DNA from: Microbacteriaceae bacterium
GTDB lineage: Bacteria > Actinomycetota > Actinomycetes > Actinomycetales > Microbacteriaceae
Length of the DNA: 63,135 nucleotides
Reading direction: 5' to 3'
Assembly (NCBI GenBank): GCA_025465095.1
Contig: JAODME010000008.1
Location: 1 to 63,135, forward strand
The position numbers and the translations under genes are program-made. Positions 1-11,101 of the stretch are shown here, one piece after another (position 1 is the first letter of the stretch; the number at the start of each line of letters is the position of its first letter). The notes below the pieces were generated by a model. It was not told the DNA's origin and made no database searches. It saw nothing but the letters and a program-made list of their open reading frames with translations.

Positions 1-61
1 ACTCGTCGATGCACGCCCGGTCCTTGAGGTCCACGCAAGGGAGGGCTATCACGTAGGTCAC
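1..61 (-). CDS. fdxA: ferredoxin FdxA, N-terminal fragment cut by window edge
   Basis: Reading leftwards from a GTG at 61, the first 20 codons give VTYVIALPCVDLKDRACIDE, the characteristic N-terminus of actinobacterial 7Fe/bacterial-type ferredoxins, with the first two cluster-region cysteines visible. The remainder lies outside the window. FdxA is a small cytoplasmic electron carrier with 3Fe-4S/4Fe-4S clusters. Its GTG overlaps the TGA stop of the mshB gene (GTGA), so translation is probably coupled to mshB. The identification rests on only 20 residues, but the match to the remembered family N-terminus is close. Confidence 0.85.
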   Translation of the reverse strand, partial: MTYVIALPCVDLKDRACIDE

Positions 62-1239
62 GGTGCGGGGGTTCCCTTCGGCTGCGGCGTTCGATCAATC
101 TTATCCCGCTCGAGCTGACCGAACTTCGGCCAGGCGAGCACCACAGCGGCGATGATGACGGGGCCGTAGATCCAGTAGTAGGCAGGTACGGTGTCAGGAA
201 TGAGCACGGATCCGCCGGCGCTCTCCAGCGACAGCGCCGCTATCGTGCCGAGGATGCCGAGCGCGGCGAAGCCGGAAAGGTGCCGGGTGTCGCAGAGGAT
301 TCGGAGCCCGGCGAGCAGCGCGGCAACGATCAGAAGCCCAACGATCAAACCGACTGGCACGTCGATGCCGGCGATGCTCGAGCGCGTCTGGTGGGCCACG
401 GTGGCGAGGGCACCGACGGCGGCGCCGCCGAGAAGCGCTGCGGCGACACCGAGTATCCGTATCCTCCACGGCTGCTCGGCCCAGGGCCGGGGCAGCGTGC
501 GGTGCCGGTCGAGGCGCCGGAACGATTCGACCGTCCTGATCGGCTCGATCTGGCCGCCCGGCATGAACATCCGGTCTCCGTCGACGGTCAACTGACTGCG
601 ATGCGCGTGAAGCGCAGCTGTCTTCCGATCGAGGACGTCCGTGACATCCACCACCCGGTTCGCGGCCGCGTCCCTGCCGGTCGGGTCGATCGCGTAGTAG
701 GGAACACCCATGACCTCGGCCGCGTGCCGGGCAGCGTCGTGAGCTGCGATGTGGTCGGGATGCCCGTAGCCTCCATACGCGTCGTAGCTGACCACGGCGG
801 TGGCCCCCGTCGTCGCGATGACCGTCGCGATGTCGGCGGCGATCTCGCCAGGTTCGGCGGCGCACAGCGCATCCGCGGGCAGCTCCGCGATCGGCTCTGG
901 GCCCGCCTCGCCCCAGACCATTCCGGAGTCGCGGTAGCGGCGGGGGGCCCGGTCGATCATGCGGGCGTCCGCCGCGCCGAGCCAGCGGTGGTCGGTCACG
1001 CCGAGAAGGCGCATCGCCTCCGCAAGTTCGGTGGACCGGTGCGCGGCGAGCGCTTCCTGGTCATCAAGCAGGTGCTGCAGGTCGGCCGGGATGACCTCTC
1101 CGCTCTCGCCGCGAGTGCAGGTGAGCACGGTGACCTGGGCGCCCTCGTCGACGAGCTTCGCGATCGTGCCGCCGGTCGTGATCGACTCGTCGTCGGGGTG
1201 CGCGTGCACGAACAGCACGCGCTCTAGGCTGTCGTGCAC
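58..1239 (-). CDS. mshB: MshB-type GlcNAc-Ins deacetylase with C-terminal membrane domain
   Basis: A PIG-L/LmbE family zinc deacetylase expected to remove the acetyl group from GlcNAc-inositol in mycothiol synthesis. The zinc motif AHPDDE lies at residues 13-18 and the second motif HPDH follows GGYG further on. The deacetylase domain ends near residue 275. It is followed by about 115 residues with four hydrophobic segments, so the 393-residue protein is roughly 100 longer than soluble MshB and should be membrane-tethered. The start is GTG at 1239, six bases after the stop of the lipoprotein gene, and the stop overlaps fdxA. A second mycothiol-type amidase (mca) at 39855-40733 supports mycothiol use. 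Assignment as MshB rather than another LmbE enzyme is likely but not proven. Confidence 0.85.
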   Translation of the reverse strand: MHDSLERVLFVHAHPDDESITTGGTIAKLVDEGAQVTVLTCTRGESGEVIPADLQHLLDDQEALAAHRSTELAEAMRLLGVTDHRWLGAADARMIDRAPRRYRDSGMVWGEAGPEPIAELPADALCAAEPGEIAADIATVIATTGATAVVSYDAYGGYGHPDHIAAHDAARHAAEVMGVPYYAIDPTGRDAAANRVVDVTDVLDRKTAALHAHRSQLTVDGDRMFMPGGQIEPIRTVESFRRLDRHRTLPRPWAEQPWRIRILGVAAALLGGAAVGALATVAHQTRSSIAGIDVPVGLIVGLLIVAALLAGLRILCDTRHLSGFAALGILGTIAALSLESAGGSVLIPDTVPAYYWIYGPVIIAAVVLAWPKFGQLERDKIDRTPQPKGTPAP

Positions 1240-1245
1240 GATCCG

Positions 1246-1712
1246 CTAGGCGGGGGTGACGACGTAGGTCGCGCTGACGACACCGTCGGACCCTGTCGCG
1301 ACGGTGAGAACCACCACGTGGTCGGCCGACGTGAAGCTGCCGAAGCCACTGTCGGAGTCGCTGTTGACTCCGGATGCCGTGAAGGCTGCGCCCTCTAGCG
1401 TTTCCTGCGCGGTAACGAAGTCGGCCGCGCTCTCAAGGCGTGTCTTCAGCACCCAGCCGGTCGCGTTCGGTCCGGCGCCTCCGCCGACCACCTCGCCGAC
1501 GACAGGAACCGCGTCCATCGGGAATCCGTCAGGCACCTGACCATTCGTGGTGATGCCGGCGCCGCCGAGAGCCTTGCCGATCGCGTCATCCACGCCGCTG
1601 CGCACCTCGTCCGTGACGCCGCCGACGATGTTCTCTGCGACGCCGCAGCCGACGAGGGCCGGAGCCGCGCCGACCAGCAGCGCCGCCGCGAGAACGAGCC
1701 TGCCAAAACGCA

Positions 1713-1713
<1 letters not shown>
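1246..1713 (-). CDS. putative lipoprotein of unknown function
   Basis: The 155-residue product begins with a basic N-terminus, a hydrophobic stretch and a lipobox ending ALVGC (Cys23), so it should be exported and lipid-anchored outside the membrane. The mature part is Gly/Val-rich, with a small C-terminal beta-rich domain; no enzyme motif is visible. The ATG at 1713 shares a base with the typA stop (TGATG), indicating translational coupling. An upstream extension of the frame runs inside typA and was not used. I do not recognise a named family. Confidence 0.75.
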
Positions 1714-3632
<1,919 letters not shown>

Positions 3633-4051
3633 GCGTGAGTCCTTGACTGCTGGGCGTCGCACGGGCGTACTGCACGCCGTGATCGGCGATGGCGCGATCT
3701 GACAGGCACAGCGGCCAGCGAACGCGCTGGAATGGGTCTGTGGGGTTGTGCAGGATCACATCTCTGGTGCCCTGCACACCTAGTCTACCGCGTGTCGCCC
3801 AAATTCTCGGCCTTCACCGGAATCCGGCGTTCCCCCGTGCCGGATACGAGAACCCTGGACAGGGCTTGCGCCAGTCGCGAAATGCTGAGCAGAAAAGTTA
3901 CACACCGGTGACGCAGACGCAATTTTCTTGCGTCCGCGTTACAATTCCCACGGCTGACGGCCCGGCCGACGCGTGTTTACTGCTGGAAGCCGCTTCGCAA
4001 AGCCGTTGGTCGGTGAACCGGAGCGGTACGATCCAAGCATCGGAGGGCGCC
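3633..4051. other. intergenic region between typA and CPBP protease gene
   Basis: A 419-base divergent gap with no convincing gene. On the minus strand TAGACT (3787-3782) fits an actinobacterial -10 hexamer and would give typA a leader of about 140 bases. On the plus strand TACAAT at about 3940 is a possible -10 for the CPBP gene, though no good -35 is visible. The plus-strand frame is open through this region, but its codons read like non-coding sequence. I see no RNA structure that I recognise. Confidence 0.5.
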
Positions 4052-4840
4052 TTGTCGAGAACCACCCCGGACGCCGCGGCGCGCCCCGGTCGCCGTCGTC
4101 TGGTCACCGAACTCCTGCTTGTGCTCGGATTGTCGCTCGGAGCGTCCGCCGTGTACTCGGTCGTGTCGATCGTGAATTCCGCCACTCGGGCCGAACCGAT
4201 CGCGTCGCAGACGACGACGCTCAACCGTTCGCTCAGCGAGCGGCCGGTGTTCGATCTCATCTACCAGTTTCTCGCGATCTTCTTCGACCTGGTCCCCGTC
4301 GCACTCGTCATCTTCCTGCTGTGGAACGCCGCCCGACCCCACCTCGGGCGACTAGGAATCGACTTCGCCCGGCCGGGCCGCGACATCCTGTCGGGACTGA
4401 CGCTCGCGCTCGTGATCGGCGTTCCCGGGATCGGGCTGTACCTGGCCGGTCGGGCTCTGGGAATGACGCTCAACGTCGTGCCGACCGCGCTCGACACTTA
4501 CTGGTGGACGGTCCCGATCCTCCTGCTGTCCGCGGTGCGCGCCTCGGTGACCGAGGAGGTCATCGTCGTCGGATACCTCTTCGCCCGACTCCGTGACCTC
4601 GGCTGGGGAAACTGGTCGATCATCCTGACCGCTGCGCTCCTCCGCGGCAGCTACCACCTGTACCAGGGCGCACCCGCTTTCCTGGGGAACTTCGCCATGG
4701 GGCTGCTCTTCGGTTGGCTCTACTCGCGTTTCGGACGCCTCCTGCCGTTCGTGATCGCGCACTTCGCCATCGATGCGGCAATCTTCGTGGGCTACCCGTG
4801 GGTGGCCTCGGCGTTCCCGTCGTTCTTCGGTCAGCCCTGA
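4052..4840 (+). CDS. CPBP family intramembrane metalloprotease (divergent)
   Basis: A 262-residue polytopic protein with about seven hydrophobic segments, of the CPBP (CAAX protease/bacteriocin-processing) family. Motif 1 is seen as TEEVIVVGYLFAR, motif 2 as SYHLYQG and motif 3 as HFAID. The EE pair and both histidines are present, but the arginine usually three residues after the EE pair is missing. The start is TTG at 4052, preceded by GGAGGG with 4-base spacing. An alternative start 121 codons upstream is rejected because it lies in promoter-like sequence. The substrate is unknown. It ends 22 bases from the converging gcvP. Confidence 0.8.
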   Translation: MSRTTPDAAARPGRRRLVTELLLVLGLSLGASAVYSVVSIVNSATRAEPIASQTTTLNRSLSERPVFDLIYQFLAIFFDLVPVALVIFLLWNAARPHLGRLGIDFARPGRDILSGLTLALVIGVPGIGLYLAGRALGMTLNVVPTALDTYWWTVPILLLSAVRASVTEEVIVVGYLFARLRDLGWGNWSIILTAALLRGSYHLYQGAPAFLGNFAMGLLFGWLYSRFGRLLPFVIAHFAIDAAIFVGYPWVASAFPSFFGQP

Positions 4841-4862
4841 CACGGCCACTCCACGGCGACGG

Positions 4863-7745
4863 TCAGTCCGCGAAGGCATCCGGCGGTGGGCACGCGCAGA
4901 CGAGGTTGCGGTCGCCCCACGCCTGGTCGATGCGACGCACCGGCGGCCAGTACTTGCCTCGGATGAGGCTCCGCACCGGGTAGACCGCCTGTTCGCGGGA
5001 GTACGGATGCTGCCACTCCCCCTCGATGACGGACTGGGCAGTGTGCGGCGCGTTCCTCAGTGGGTTGTCGCCGGCGGGGAACGAGCCGGCGCCCACGGCA
5101 TCCGCTTCCGCCCGAATCGCGATCATCGCATCGACGAACCTGTCGATTTCGGCGAGGTCCTCACTCTCCGTCGGCTCGACCATGAGGGTTCCCGCGACCG
5201 GGAACGACATCGTCGGGGCATGGAATCCGTAGTCGATGAGCCGCTTCGCGACGTCATCGACGGTCACTCCTGTGGCAGTCGTCAGCGGACGCAGGTCGAG
5301 GATGCACTCGTGCGCGATGAGCCCGTTGTCCCCGGAGTAGAGCACCGGGAAGTGCTCGCGCAGCCGCACAGCGACGTAGTTCGCGGCAAGCACCGCTGCG
5401 CCGGTCGCCTGCTTGAGGCCGTCCGCTCCCATCATCCGGACATACGCCCAGCTGATCGGGAGGATGCTCGGAGAGCCGTAGGGGGCGGCGCTCACGGCGT
5501 GCCGATGCTCAGGCTTGTCGACCGCTCGAGTCGAGGGGCGTTGCGCCATGGGGTGCCCGGGCAGGAACGGCGCGAGGTGCGCCTTTGCGGCGACCGGGCC
5601 GACGCCCGGCCCTCCTCCACCGTGCGGGATGCAGAACGTCTTGTGCAGGTTGAGGTGCGACACGTCACCGCCGAAGTCGCCGAACCGCGCGAACCCGAGC
5701 AGGGCGTTGAGGTTCGCGCCGTCGACGTAGACCTGTCCTCCCGAGTCGTGCACCGCCTTGCAGATCGCACCGACCTCATGTTCGTACACCCCGTGCGTGG
5801 AGGGGTAGGTGATCATGAGGGCGGCAAGAGAGGAGGAGTGTTCGGCGATCTTCGAGCGCAGGTCGTCGAGGTCGACGTTGCCGAGCTCGTCCGTCGCCAC
5901 CACGACTACCTTCATCCCCGCGAGCACAGCCGAAGCGGCGTTCGTTCCATGCGCGCTTTGCGGGATGAGGCAGACGGTTCGCGCGTCCTCGCCGTTGGCG
6001 CGGTGGTAGGCGCGGATCGCGAGCAGTCCGGCGAGCTCGCCCTGGCTGCCTGCGTTCGGCTGCAGCGACACCGAATCGTAGCCGGTGACATCCGCCAGCC
6101 AGCCCTGCAGCTGCTCGATGAGCGACAGGTAGCCGTCCACATCCGCCTCGGGGGCGAACGGGTGGATACCGGCGAACTCCGGCCAGCTGACCGCTTCCAT
6201 CTCGGTCGCGGCGTTGAGCTTCATCGTGCAGGAGCCGAGCGGGATCATGCCGCGATCGAGCGCGTAGTCGTAGTCGGCGAGATGCTTCAGGTAACGCATC
6301 ATCGCCGTCTCCGACCGGTGCGTGTTGAACACGGGGTGGGTCAGGTAGTCGCTCGAACGGTGCAGCGCAGAAGGGATCCAGCCTCCGACGCTCCGCGCAA
6401 CCGGGTCGTCCGCGAGCTCCCCTCCAAGAATCCGTGCGACCGATCGGATGTCGTCGAGGGTCGTGGTCTCGTCCACCGACAGCTGGACGTGAGTGTCGTC
6501 GACCAGATGGAGCAGCACGCCGGCCTCGTACGCGCGGGCGACGAGCTCGCGGGCATCCGTTCCCGTTCCTAGGGTCAGCGTGTCGAAGTGGTTGGCGTTC
6601 ATGACGGTGTGGCCCGCCTCGGTCGCGGCCTCGGCGAGAACACGGGTGAGCAGCGTCACCCGTGTCGCGATCTGCTTCAACCCCTGCGGGCCGTGGTACA
6701 CGGCGTACATCGACGCCATGACGGCGAGCAGCACCTGCGCGGTGCAGATATTCGAGGTCGCCTTGTCACGGCGTATGTGCTGCTCCCGCACCTGCAGGGA
6801 CAGCCGGTAGGCGGGGTGGCCGACCGCGTCCTGCGAAACTCCGACGAGACGCCCGGGGAGCTGGCGTTCCAGTCCCTTGCGCACCGCCATGTAGCCCGCG
6901 TGCGGACCGCCGAATCCCATCGGCACCCCGAAGCGCTGGCTCGTGCCGACAGCGACGTCGGCTCCCAGCTCGCCAGGCGGGGTGATCAGCGTCAACGCGA
7001 GCAGGTCTGCGGCAACGACCGCGATCGCGCCCTGCTCCTTGGCTGCGTCGATCACGGGCGACGGGTCCCACACGGTTCCGGAGGCTCCCGGGTACTGCAC
7101 GAAGATGCCGAAGGCGGTGGGCACGGCTGCATCCGATGTGCGGAAATCGACCTGGACGAGCTCGATGCCGACGGCCTCCGCACGGTTCTGTAGCAGCGCC
7201 TTCGTCTGCGGCAGCGCGTCCGCGTCGACGAGGAAGACGTTCGACACCGTCTCGGATGCTCGACGGGCGAGCAGCATGCCCTCGACCACAGCGGTACCCT
7301 CGTCGAGCATCGACGCGTTGGCGGTCGTCATGCCGGTGAGGTCGGCGACCATCGTCTGGAAGTTGATCAGCGCCTCAAGGCGCCCCTGTGAGATTTCCGG
7401 CTGGTACGGCGTGTATGCGGTGTACCAACTCGGGTTCTCGAGCACGTTCCGCTTGATCACGGCGGGGGTGATCGTGTCGTAGTAGCCGAGCCCGATCATG
7501 GACCGGTTCACGGTGTTGCGGTCAGCTATGGAACGAAGTTCGGCGAGCGCCTCGCGTTCGGTCGCGGCGGGCGGCAGCACCGACTCGGCTGCCGAGCGGA
7601 ACGCGTCGACATGGATCGAGGAGGGAACCGCCGCGACGACGAGAGCGTCGACCGAGTCGTAGCCGACGGCCGCGAGCATACGGGCCTGCGCCGCCGCGTC
7701 CGTCCCGATGTGACGGACCGCGAAGCCCGACAGGTCCGCGTTCAC
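4863..7745 (-). CDS. gcvP: glycine dehydrogenase (decarboxylating), P-protein
   Basis: The 960-residue pyridoxal-phosphate enzyme decarboxylates glycine and passes the aminomethyl group to lipoylated GcvH. The P-protein signature [17 protein letters not shown], with the PLP lysine near residue 702, is intact, and the length matches the fused, single-chain form of the family. Its ATG overlaps the gcvH stop by four bases (ATGA). It is the last gene of the riboswitch-controlled gcvT-gcvH-gcvP operon, so glycine should induce it. Cytoplasmic. Confidence 0.97.
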   Translation of the reverse strand: MNADLSGFAVRHIGTDAAAQARMLAAVGYDSVDALVVAAVPSSIHVDAFRSAAESVLPPAATEREALAELRSIADRNTVNRSMIGLGYYDTITPAVIKRNVLENPSWYTAYTPYQPEISQGRLEALINFQTMVADLTGMTTANASMLDEGTAVVEGMLLARRASETVSNVFLVDADALPQTKALLQNRAEAVGIELVQVDFRTSDAAVPTAFGIFVQYPGASGTVWDPSPVIDAAKEQGAIAVVAADLLALTLITPPGELGADVAVGTSQRFGVPMGFGGPHAGYMAVRKGLERQLPGRLVGVSQDAVGHPAYRLSLQVREQHIRRDKATSNICTAQVLLAVMASMYAVYHGPQGLKQIATRVTLLTRVLAEAATEAGHTVMNANHFDTLTLGTGTDARELVARAYEAGVLLHLVDDTHVQLSVDETTTLDDIRSVARILGGELADDPVARSVGGWIPSALHRSSDYLTHPVFNTHRSETAMMRYLKHLADYDYALDRGMIPLGSCTMKLNAATEMEAVSWPEFAGIHPFAPEADVDGYLSLIEQLQGWLADVTGYDSVSLQPNAGSQGELAGLLAIRAYHRANGEDARTVCLIPQSAHGTNAASAVLAGMKVVVVATDELGNVDLDDLRSKIAEHSSSLAALMITYPSTHGVYEHEVGAICKAVHDSGGQVYVDGANLNALLGFARFGDFGGDVSHLNLHKTFCIPHGGGGPGVGPVAAKAHLAPFLPGHPMAQRPSTRAVDKPEHRHAVSAAPYGSPSILPISWAYVRMMGADGLKQATGAAVLAANYVAVRLREHFPVLYSGDNGLIAHECILDLRPLTTATGVTVDDVAKRLIDYGFHAPTMSFPVAGTLMVEPTESEDLAEIDRFVDAMIAIRAEADAVGAGSFPAGDNPLRNAPHTAQSVIEGEWQHPYSREQAVYPVRSLIRGKYWPPVRRIDQAWGDRNLVCACPPPDAFAD

Positions 7746-8113
7746 TCCCCGACCAGCGCGGAGTACTCGTCGAAGCTCAGCAGCGTCGGAAGGGACTCGA
7801 AGCGCACCTTGAGGAGCCAGCCCTCGCCGAACGGGTCGCTGTTGACGAGCTCGGGCGCGTCGAGGACGGCCTGGTTCGCCTCCGTGACCGTGCCGTCGAG
7901 GGGCGCGAAGACCTCCCCTACCGACTTCGTCGACTCGATCTCGCCGACGACCTTGCCCTGTGCGACCGTCGCGCCCTCCGCGGGCAGGTCGACGAACACG
8001 ACGTCACCGAGTTTGTCTGCCGCATACGCGGTGATGCCGATGGTCGCGATCTCTCCCTCCACGAGGACCCATTCGTGTTGTTCGGTGTACCGGAGGGCGG
8101 TTGTGTCTGCCAA
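7742..8113 (-). CDS. gcvH: glycine cleavage system H protein
   Basis: A 123-residue lipoyl carrier that shuttles the aminomethyl group between GcvP, GcvT and lipoamide dehydrogenase. The lipoylation lysine is Lys63 in [12 protein letters not shown], and the N-terminal YTEQHEWV block is typical. It sits two bases after the gcvT stop and overlaps gcvP by four bases, which suggests coupled translation of all three proteins. Length and motif are normal. Confidence 0.97.
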   Translation of the reverse strand: MADTTALRYTEQHEWVLVEGEIATIGITAYAADKLGDVVFVDLPAEGATVAQGKVVGEIESTKSVGEVFAPLDGTVTEANQAVLDAPELVNSDPFGEGWLLKVRFESLPTLLSFDEYSALVGE

Positions 8114-8115
8114 GG

Positions 8116-9243
8116 TCAGGCCTCTCGTTTGTAGAAGGGGAGTGGGACGACGGATGCCGGAACTCGCGTTCCGCGCACGTCGAGGAACAGCTCGGTGCCG
8201 GGTTCGCAGAACTCGAGGTCGACGTAGGCCATCGCGATCGGGTGTCCCAGGGTCGGCGAGAGTGCGCCGCTTGTGACCTCGCCAACCGGGTCGTTGTCCT
8301 CGCCGGCGTAAACGGCGTAGCCGGCGCGACCGGCGCGACGGCCTCCCGACTCCAGGCCGACGAGCACGCGGGCGCCCTCATCCGGCCCGAGCTCGATGGC
8401 CGCACGCCCGACGAAGTCGCCCTCCTTCGCCAGGTCGACGACCCGACCCAGTCCCGCCTGCACGGGAAGAATGTGCGGCCCGAGCTCGTGGCCGTAGAGC
8501 GGCATTCCCGCCTCCAGTCGGAGCGTGTCGCGGCTTGCCAGGCCGGCCGTGACGAGGCCGCTGCCGGCGCCGGTCTCCACGATTGCTTCCCACAGCGCGG
8601 GCGCGGCCTCCGGGGCGAGGTACAGCTCGAAGCCGTTCTCTCCGGTGTAGCCGGTGCGGGCGGTGAGCAGTGCGTGATCGCCGAACTCGCCCGCCACACA
8701 CCGGTAGTAGCCGAGCTCGTCGAGCCCGTCTGCGCTCACTCCCGGCACCTCCCGCAGGATCTCGAGTGCGCGCGGCCCCTGAAGGGCGACGAGCGCGATG
8801 TCGTCGCTCTCGTCCTGCACCTCACACTCGAACGGCGAGCACCTGTCGAGCAGTTCGGCGGTGACCGTATCGCGGTTGGAGGCGTTGGCGACCACGAGGT
8901 AGCGGTCTTCTCCCGTTCGGTACACGACGACGTCGTCGAGAATGCCGCCACTGCGGGCGAGCAGCAGCGAGTATTTGGCCTGGCCGACCGCCATGCTGGA
9001 GAGGTTCCCGGCGAGCGCGTAATCGAGCGCATCGGGGGCCTCCGGACCGAGCACGAGAATCTCGCTCATGTGCGACAGATCGAACAGCGCGGCCGCCTCG
9101 CGCACGGCATGATGCTCGGCGAGTTCCGAGCTGTAGCGCACCGGCATCTGCCAGCCGGCGAAGTCGGTGAAGCTTGCGCCGGCCGCTGTGTGGATGCGGT
9201 GCAGCGGCGACACCCGCTGTTCGGTCGCGGTCGGATCGGTCAT
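8116..9243 (-). CDS. gcvT: glycine cleavage system T protein (aminomethyltransferase)
   Basis: The tetrahydrofolate-dependent T protein (375 residues) releases ammonia and forms 5,10-methylene-THF from the aminomethyl group on GcvH. The N-terminal segment [13 protein letters not shown] and the block [19 protein letters not shown] are family hallmarks. The start ATG at 9243 has CTGGAGAA just upstream; seven further upstream codons exist but lack a ribosome binding site. It is the first gene of the operon and lies about 60 bases downstream of the glycine riboswitch. Confidence 0.96.
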   Translation of the reverse strand: MTDPTATEQRVSPLHRIHTAAGASFTDFAGWQMPVRYSSELAEHHAVREAAALFDLSHMSEILVLGPEAPDALDYALAGNLSSMAVGQAKYSLLLARSGGILDDVVVYRTGEDRYLVVANASNRDTVTAELLDRCSPFECEVQDESDDIALVALQGPRALEILREVPGVSADGLDELGYYRCVAGEFGDHALLTARTGYTGENGFELYLAPEAAPALWEAIVETGAGSGLVTAGLASRDTLRLEAGMPLYGHELGPHILPVQAGLGRVVDLAKEGDFVGRAAIELGPDEGARVLVGLESGGRRAGRAGYAVYAGEDNDPVGEVTSGALSPTLGHPIAMAYVDLEFCEPGTELFLDVRGTRVPASVVPLPFYKREA

Positions 9244-9299
9244 GAGAGTTCTCCAGGTCGTCACGGCCGAGCGGATGCCCGGCGCCCATGCTGCTGTGG

Positions 9300-9425
9300 G
9301 AACTCCCCCTCTGTCATGTGGTTTTCAGAGTGACCTGTTCGATGCGGTACTAATACCTGAGAGATTGGCGGGGAGAATTGCACCTTCGGTGCCTGTCAAC
9401 TTGTCGTGGACAGGCTCTCCCGCAT
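9300..9425 (-). promoter_or_regulatory. glycine riboswitch (gcvT element, single aptamer)
   Basis: Read on the minus strand from 9425, the conserved glycine-aptamer blocks appear in order. CGGGAGAG is at 9422-9415, CACCGAAGGTGCAA near 9390-9378, CTCTCAGGTA at 9363-9354, CACTCTGAAAA near 9333-9323 and GACAGAGGGGGAG at 9315-9303. Only one aptamer is present; the roughly 60 bases before the gcvT start and the 70 bases upstream show no second one. No clear terminator with a U-tract follows, so control may be translational. The target is glycine cleavage, the classic regulon of this riboswitch. Confidence 0.93.
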
Positions 9426-9458
9426 CGCGTCATGGGTCCGGTGTTCGATTGTGTGCCC

Positions 9459-9464
9459 AGCCTA
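9459..9464 (-). promoter_or_regulatory. candidate -10 element for the gcv operon
   Basis: TAGGCT on the minus strand (9464-9459) lies about 37 bases upstream of the first riboswitch block. It fits the TANNNT actinobacterial -10, but no good -35 is visible. Inference only. Confidence 0.35.
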
Positions 9465-9495
9465 CCAACGAGGTCACCGCGAAGGCATCGCGGTT

Positions 9496-9651
9496 TCAGT
9501 CGCGGTTGTTCCGGAAGTAGCGCACCGCCTGGTAGATGAGCACCGCGACGGTCGCGAGCCCGATCGCGCCGAACGCGAACGGCGCCCACGGCGGGAAGTC
9601 GGCTCCGGGCACCACGAGGGCCGGGAGCGCGGCGGGAAGGAACGGGATCAT
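9496..9651 (-). CDS. very small membrane protein, unknown function
   Basis: A 51-residue product with one clear hydrophobic segment (about residues 24-42) and a basic tail ending YFRNNRD, so probably a single-pass membrane peptide. The ATG at 9651 is preceded by GGAACC, a weak ribosome binding site, and by GATGAT at leaderless distance. An 18-codon upstream extension looks non-coding. It lies between the aldo/keto reductase and the gcv riboswitch. No family recognised. Confidence 0.55.
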   Translation of the reverse strand: MIPFLPAALPALVVPGADFPPWAPFAFGAIGLATVAVLIYQAVRYFRNNRD

Positions 9652-9777
9652 GGTTCCATCATCCCCGGCGCTGCTGTCGCTGCGGAAGGCATTGCGGAGC
9701 GACACGCCGACCGGACCGCAGCGGCGCGCCGCCCACGGTGGGCGCGCACCTTCCGCGGCGACACATGCGGGCGGTGG

Positions 9778-10788
9778 TTACGCCTCCCGCGTCTTGGGCG
9801 ACGAGTCTTTCGTTCTCGCCGAATCGCGTTCGACGACGTCGCCGAGCACGTCGTCGATGCGGGTGAGGAGTTCCTGTGGAATGGTCACACCGCTCGCCTT
9901 CACGTTCTCCTGCACCTGCTCCGGTCGAGACGCGCCGATGATGGCGGATGCCACGTTGTCGTTCTGCAGCACCCACGCGACCGCCAGCTGGGCGAGGGTG
10001 AGGTCGAGTTCGTCGGCGATCGGGCGCAACTGCTGCACCCGGGTGAGGACGTCGTCTTTCATGAACCGCTTGATCATGGTCGCGCCGCCCAGGTCGTCGG
10101 TGGCGCGGCTGCCGGCGGGCAGCTTTCCGCCCGCCACGTATTTTCCGGTGAGCACCCCTTGCGCGATCGGCGACCAGACGATCTGCGAGACGCCGAGTTC
10201 CCGGGATGTCGGCACCACATCCGCTTCGATCACGCGCCAGAGGGCGGAGTACTGCGGCTGGTTGGAAATCAGTTGGAAGCCGAGCTGCTTAGCGAGCGCG
10301 TGTCCGGCGTGAAGCTGGTCGGCTGTCCACTCGCTCACCCCGACGTAGAGCGCCTTGCCCTGGCGGACGATGTCGGCGAACGCCTGCATCGTCTCCTCGA
10401 GCGGGGTTTCGTAGTCGAACCGGTGGGCCTGGTAGAGGTCGACGTACTCAGTCTGCAGGCGCGAAAGAGAGCCGTCGATCGACTCCAGGATGTGCTTGCG
10501 CGACAGGCCCGTGTCGTTGTGGCCCTTGGGTCCGGTCGGGCCGAAGACTTTGGTGAATATCTCGAGCGACTGCCGGCGCTCCCCCCGGAGCGCCTCGCCG
10601 AGTACGGTCTCCGCCTTGGTGTTCGCATAGACGTCGGCCGTGTCGAAGGTGCTGATGCCCACGTCGAGGGCGGCTCGGACGCACGCGGTCGCCGTGTCGT
10701 TTTCCACCTGCGAACCGTGGGTCAGCCAGTTGCCGTAGGTGATTTCGGAGATCTTGAGCCCGGAGTTGCCGAGGTATCTGAATTCCAT
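9778..10788 (-). CDS. aldo/keto reductase
   Basis: The 336-residue NADPH-dependent oxidoreductase has an AKR TIM barrel and resembles the Kv-beta/YghZ-like group. The catalytic tetrad can be read: Asp in FDTADVY, Tyr in the same block, Lys in IFTKVFG and His in LYQAHRFD. The C-terminal SRPEQVQENVKA cofactor-binding segment is present. The start ATG at 10788 is preceded by TAGGTT and a 6-base spacer and has no Shine-Dalgarno, so the mRNA may be leaderless. An imperfect GC-rich inverted repeat at 9726-9747 could terminate it. The substrate cannot be inferred. Confidence 0.92.
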   Translation of the reverse strand: MEFRYLGNSGLKISEITYGNWLTHGSQVENDTATACVRAALDVGISTFDTADVYANTKAETVLGEALRGERRQSLEIFTKVFGPTGPKGHNDTGLSRKHILESIDGSLSRLQTEYVDLYQAHRFDYETPLEETMQAFADIVRQGKALYVGVSEWTADQLHAGHALAKQLGFQLISNQPQYSALWRVIEADVVPTSRELGVSQIVWSPIAQGVLTGKYVAGGKLPAGSRATDDLGGATMIKRFMKDDVLTRVQQLRPIADELDLTLAQLAVAWVLQNDNVASAIIGASRPEQVQENVKASGVTIPQELLTRIDDVLGDVVERDSARTKDSSPKTREA

Positions 10789-10794
10789 CCCGCA

Positions 10795-10800
10795 AACCTA
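10795..10800 (-). promoter_or_regulatory. leaderless-type -10 of aldo/keto reductase
   Basis: TAGGTT, then TGCGGG, then ATG on the minus strand. The 6-base spacing places the transcription start at the start codon. Confidence 0.6.
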
Positions 10801-10960
10801 CTTCGGTTTGGCATCACTCGTCAGGGTGCGGCGCGGAACGACTCCTGGTCTTGCACGGTGAGCTCGATCACCGATCACGCCTCGCTGGCACGCGGACAGG
10901 GAACACGGCGACATCGCGCTCCGCTGGGACTTCGGCCGGACCATTGGCTCCTGATCTGCT

Positions 10961-10990
10961 GCGACTGCGATAGCGATGGCGATGGCGACG
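10961..10990. repeat. five tandem GCGAYN hexamers
   Basis: A perfect-phase 6-base microrepeat of five units in non-coding sequence. It may be simple slippage or a remnant of coding sequence. Confidence 0.6.
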
Positions 10991-11101
10991 TATCGCGCCC
11001 GAACGAGCACGACGGAGGGGTCTTGCCAAACGCACGGGAACCGGGGCACGCTGTGAAGGGTGAATCGCCCGGATTCACCTCGCAGAGAGGCGTACCCCGT
11101 C

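Larger units (their letters stand above)
10789..11101. other. intergenic region with short tandem hexamer repeat
   Basis: A 313-base divergent gap. The only feature I can support, besides the aldo/keto reductase promoter, is a run of five tandem GCGAYN hexamers at 10961-10990 (GCGACT, GCGATA, GCGATG, GCGATG, GCGACG). No gene or recognised RNA was seen. Confidence 0.5.

Noticed and set aside
4773-6572. 599-codon plus-strand ORF antisense to gcvP
   Set aside because: gcvP is conserved through this stretch and the antisense product has the biased composition typical of high-GC shadow frames.
9426-9495. Possible second glycine aptamer upstream of the first
   Set aside because: None of the conserved blocks (GGAGAG, CCGAAGG, CTCTCAGG, GACAGAGG) recur in this stretch.
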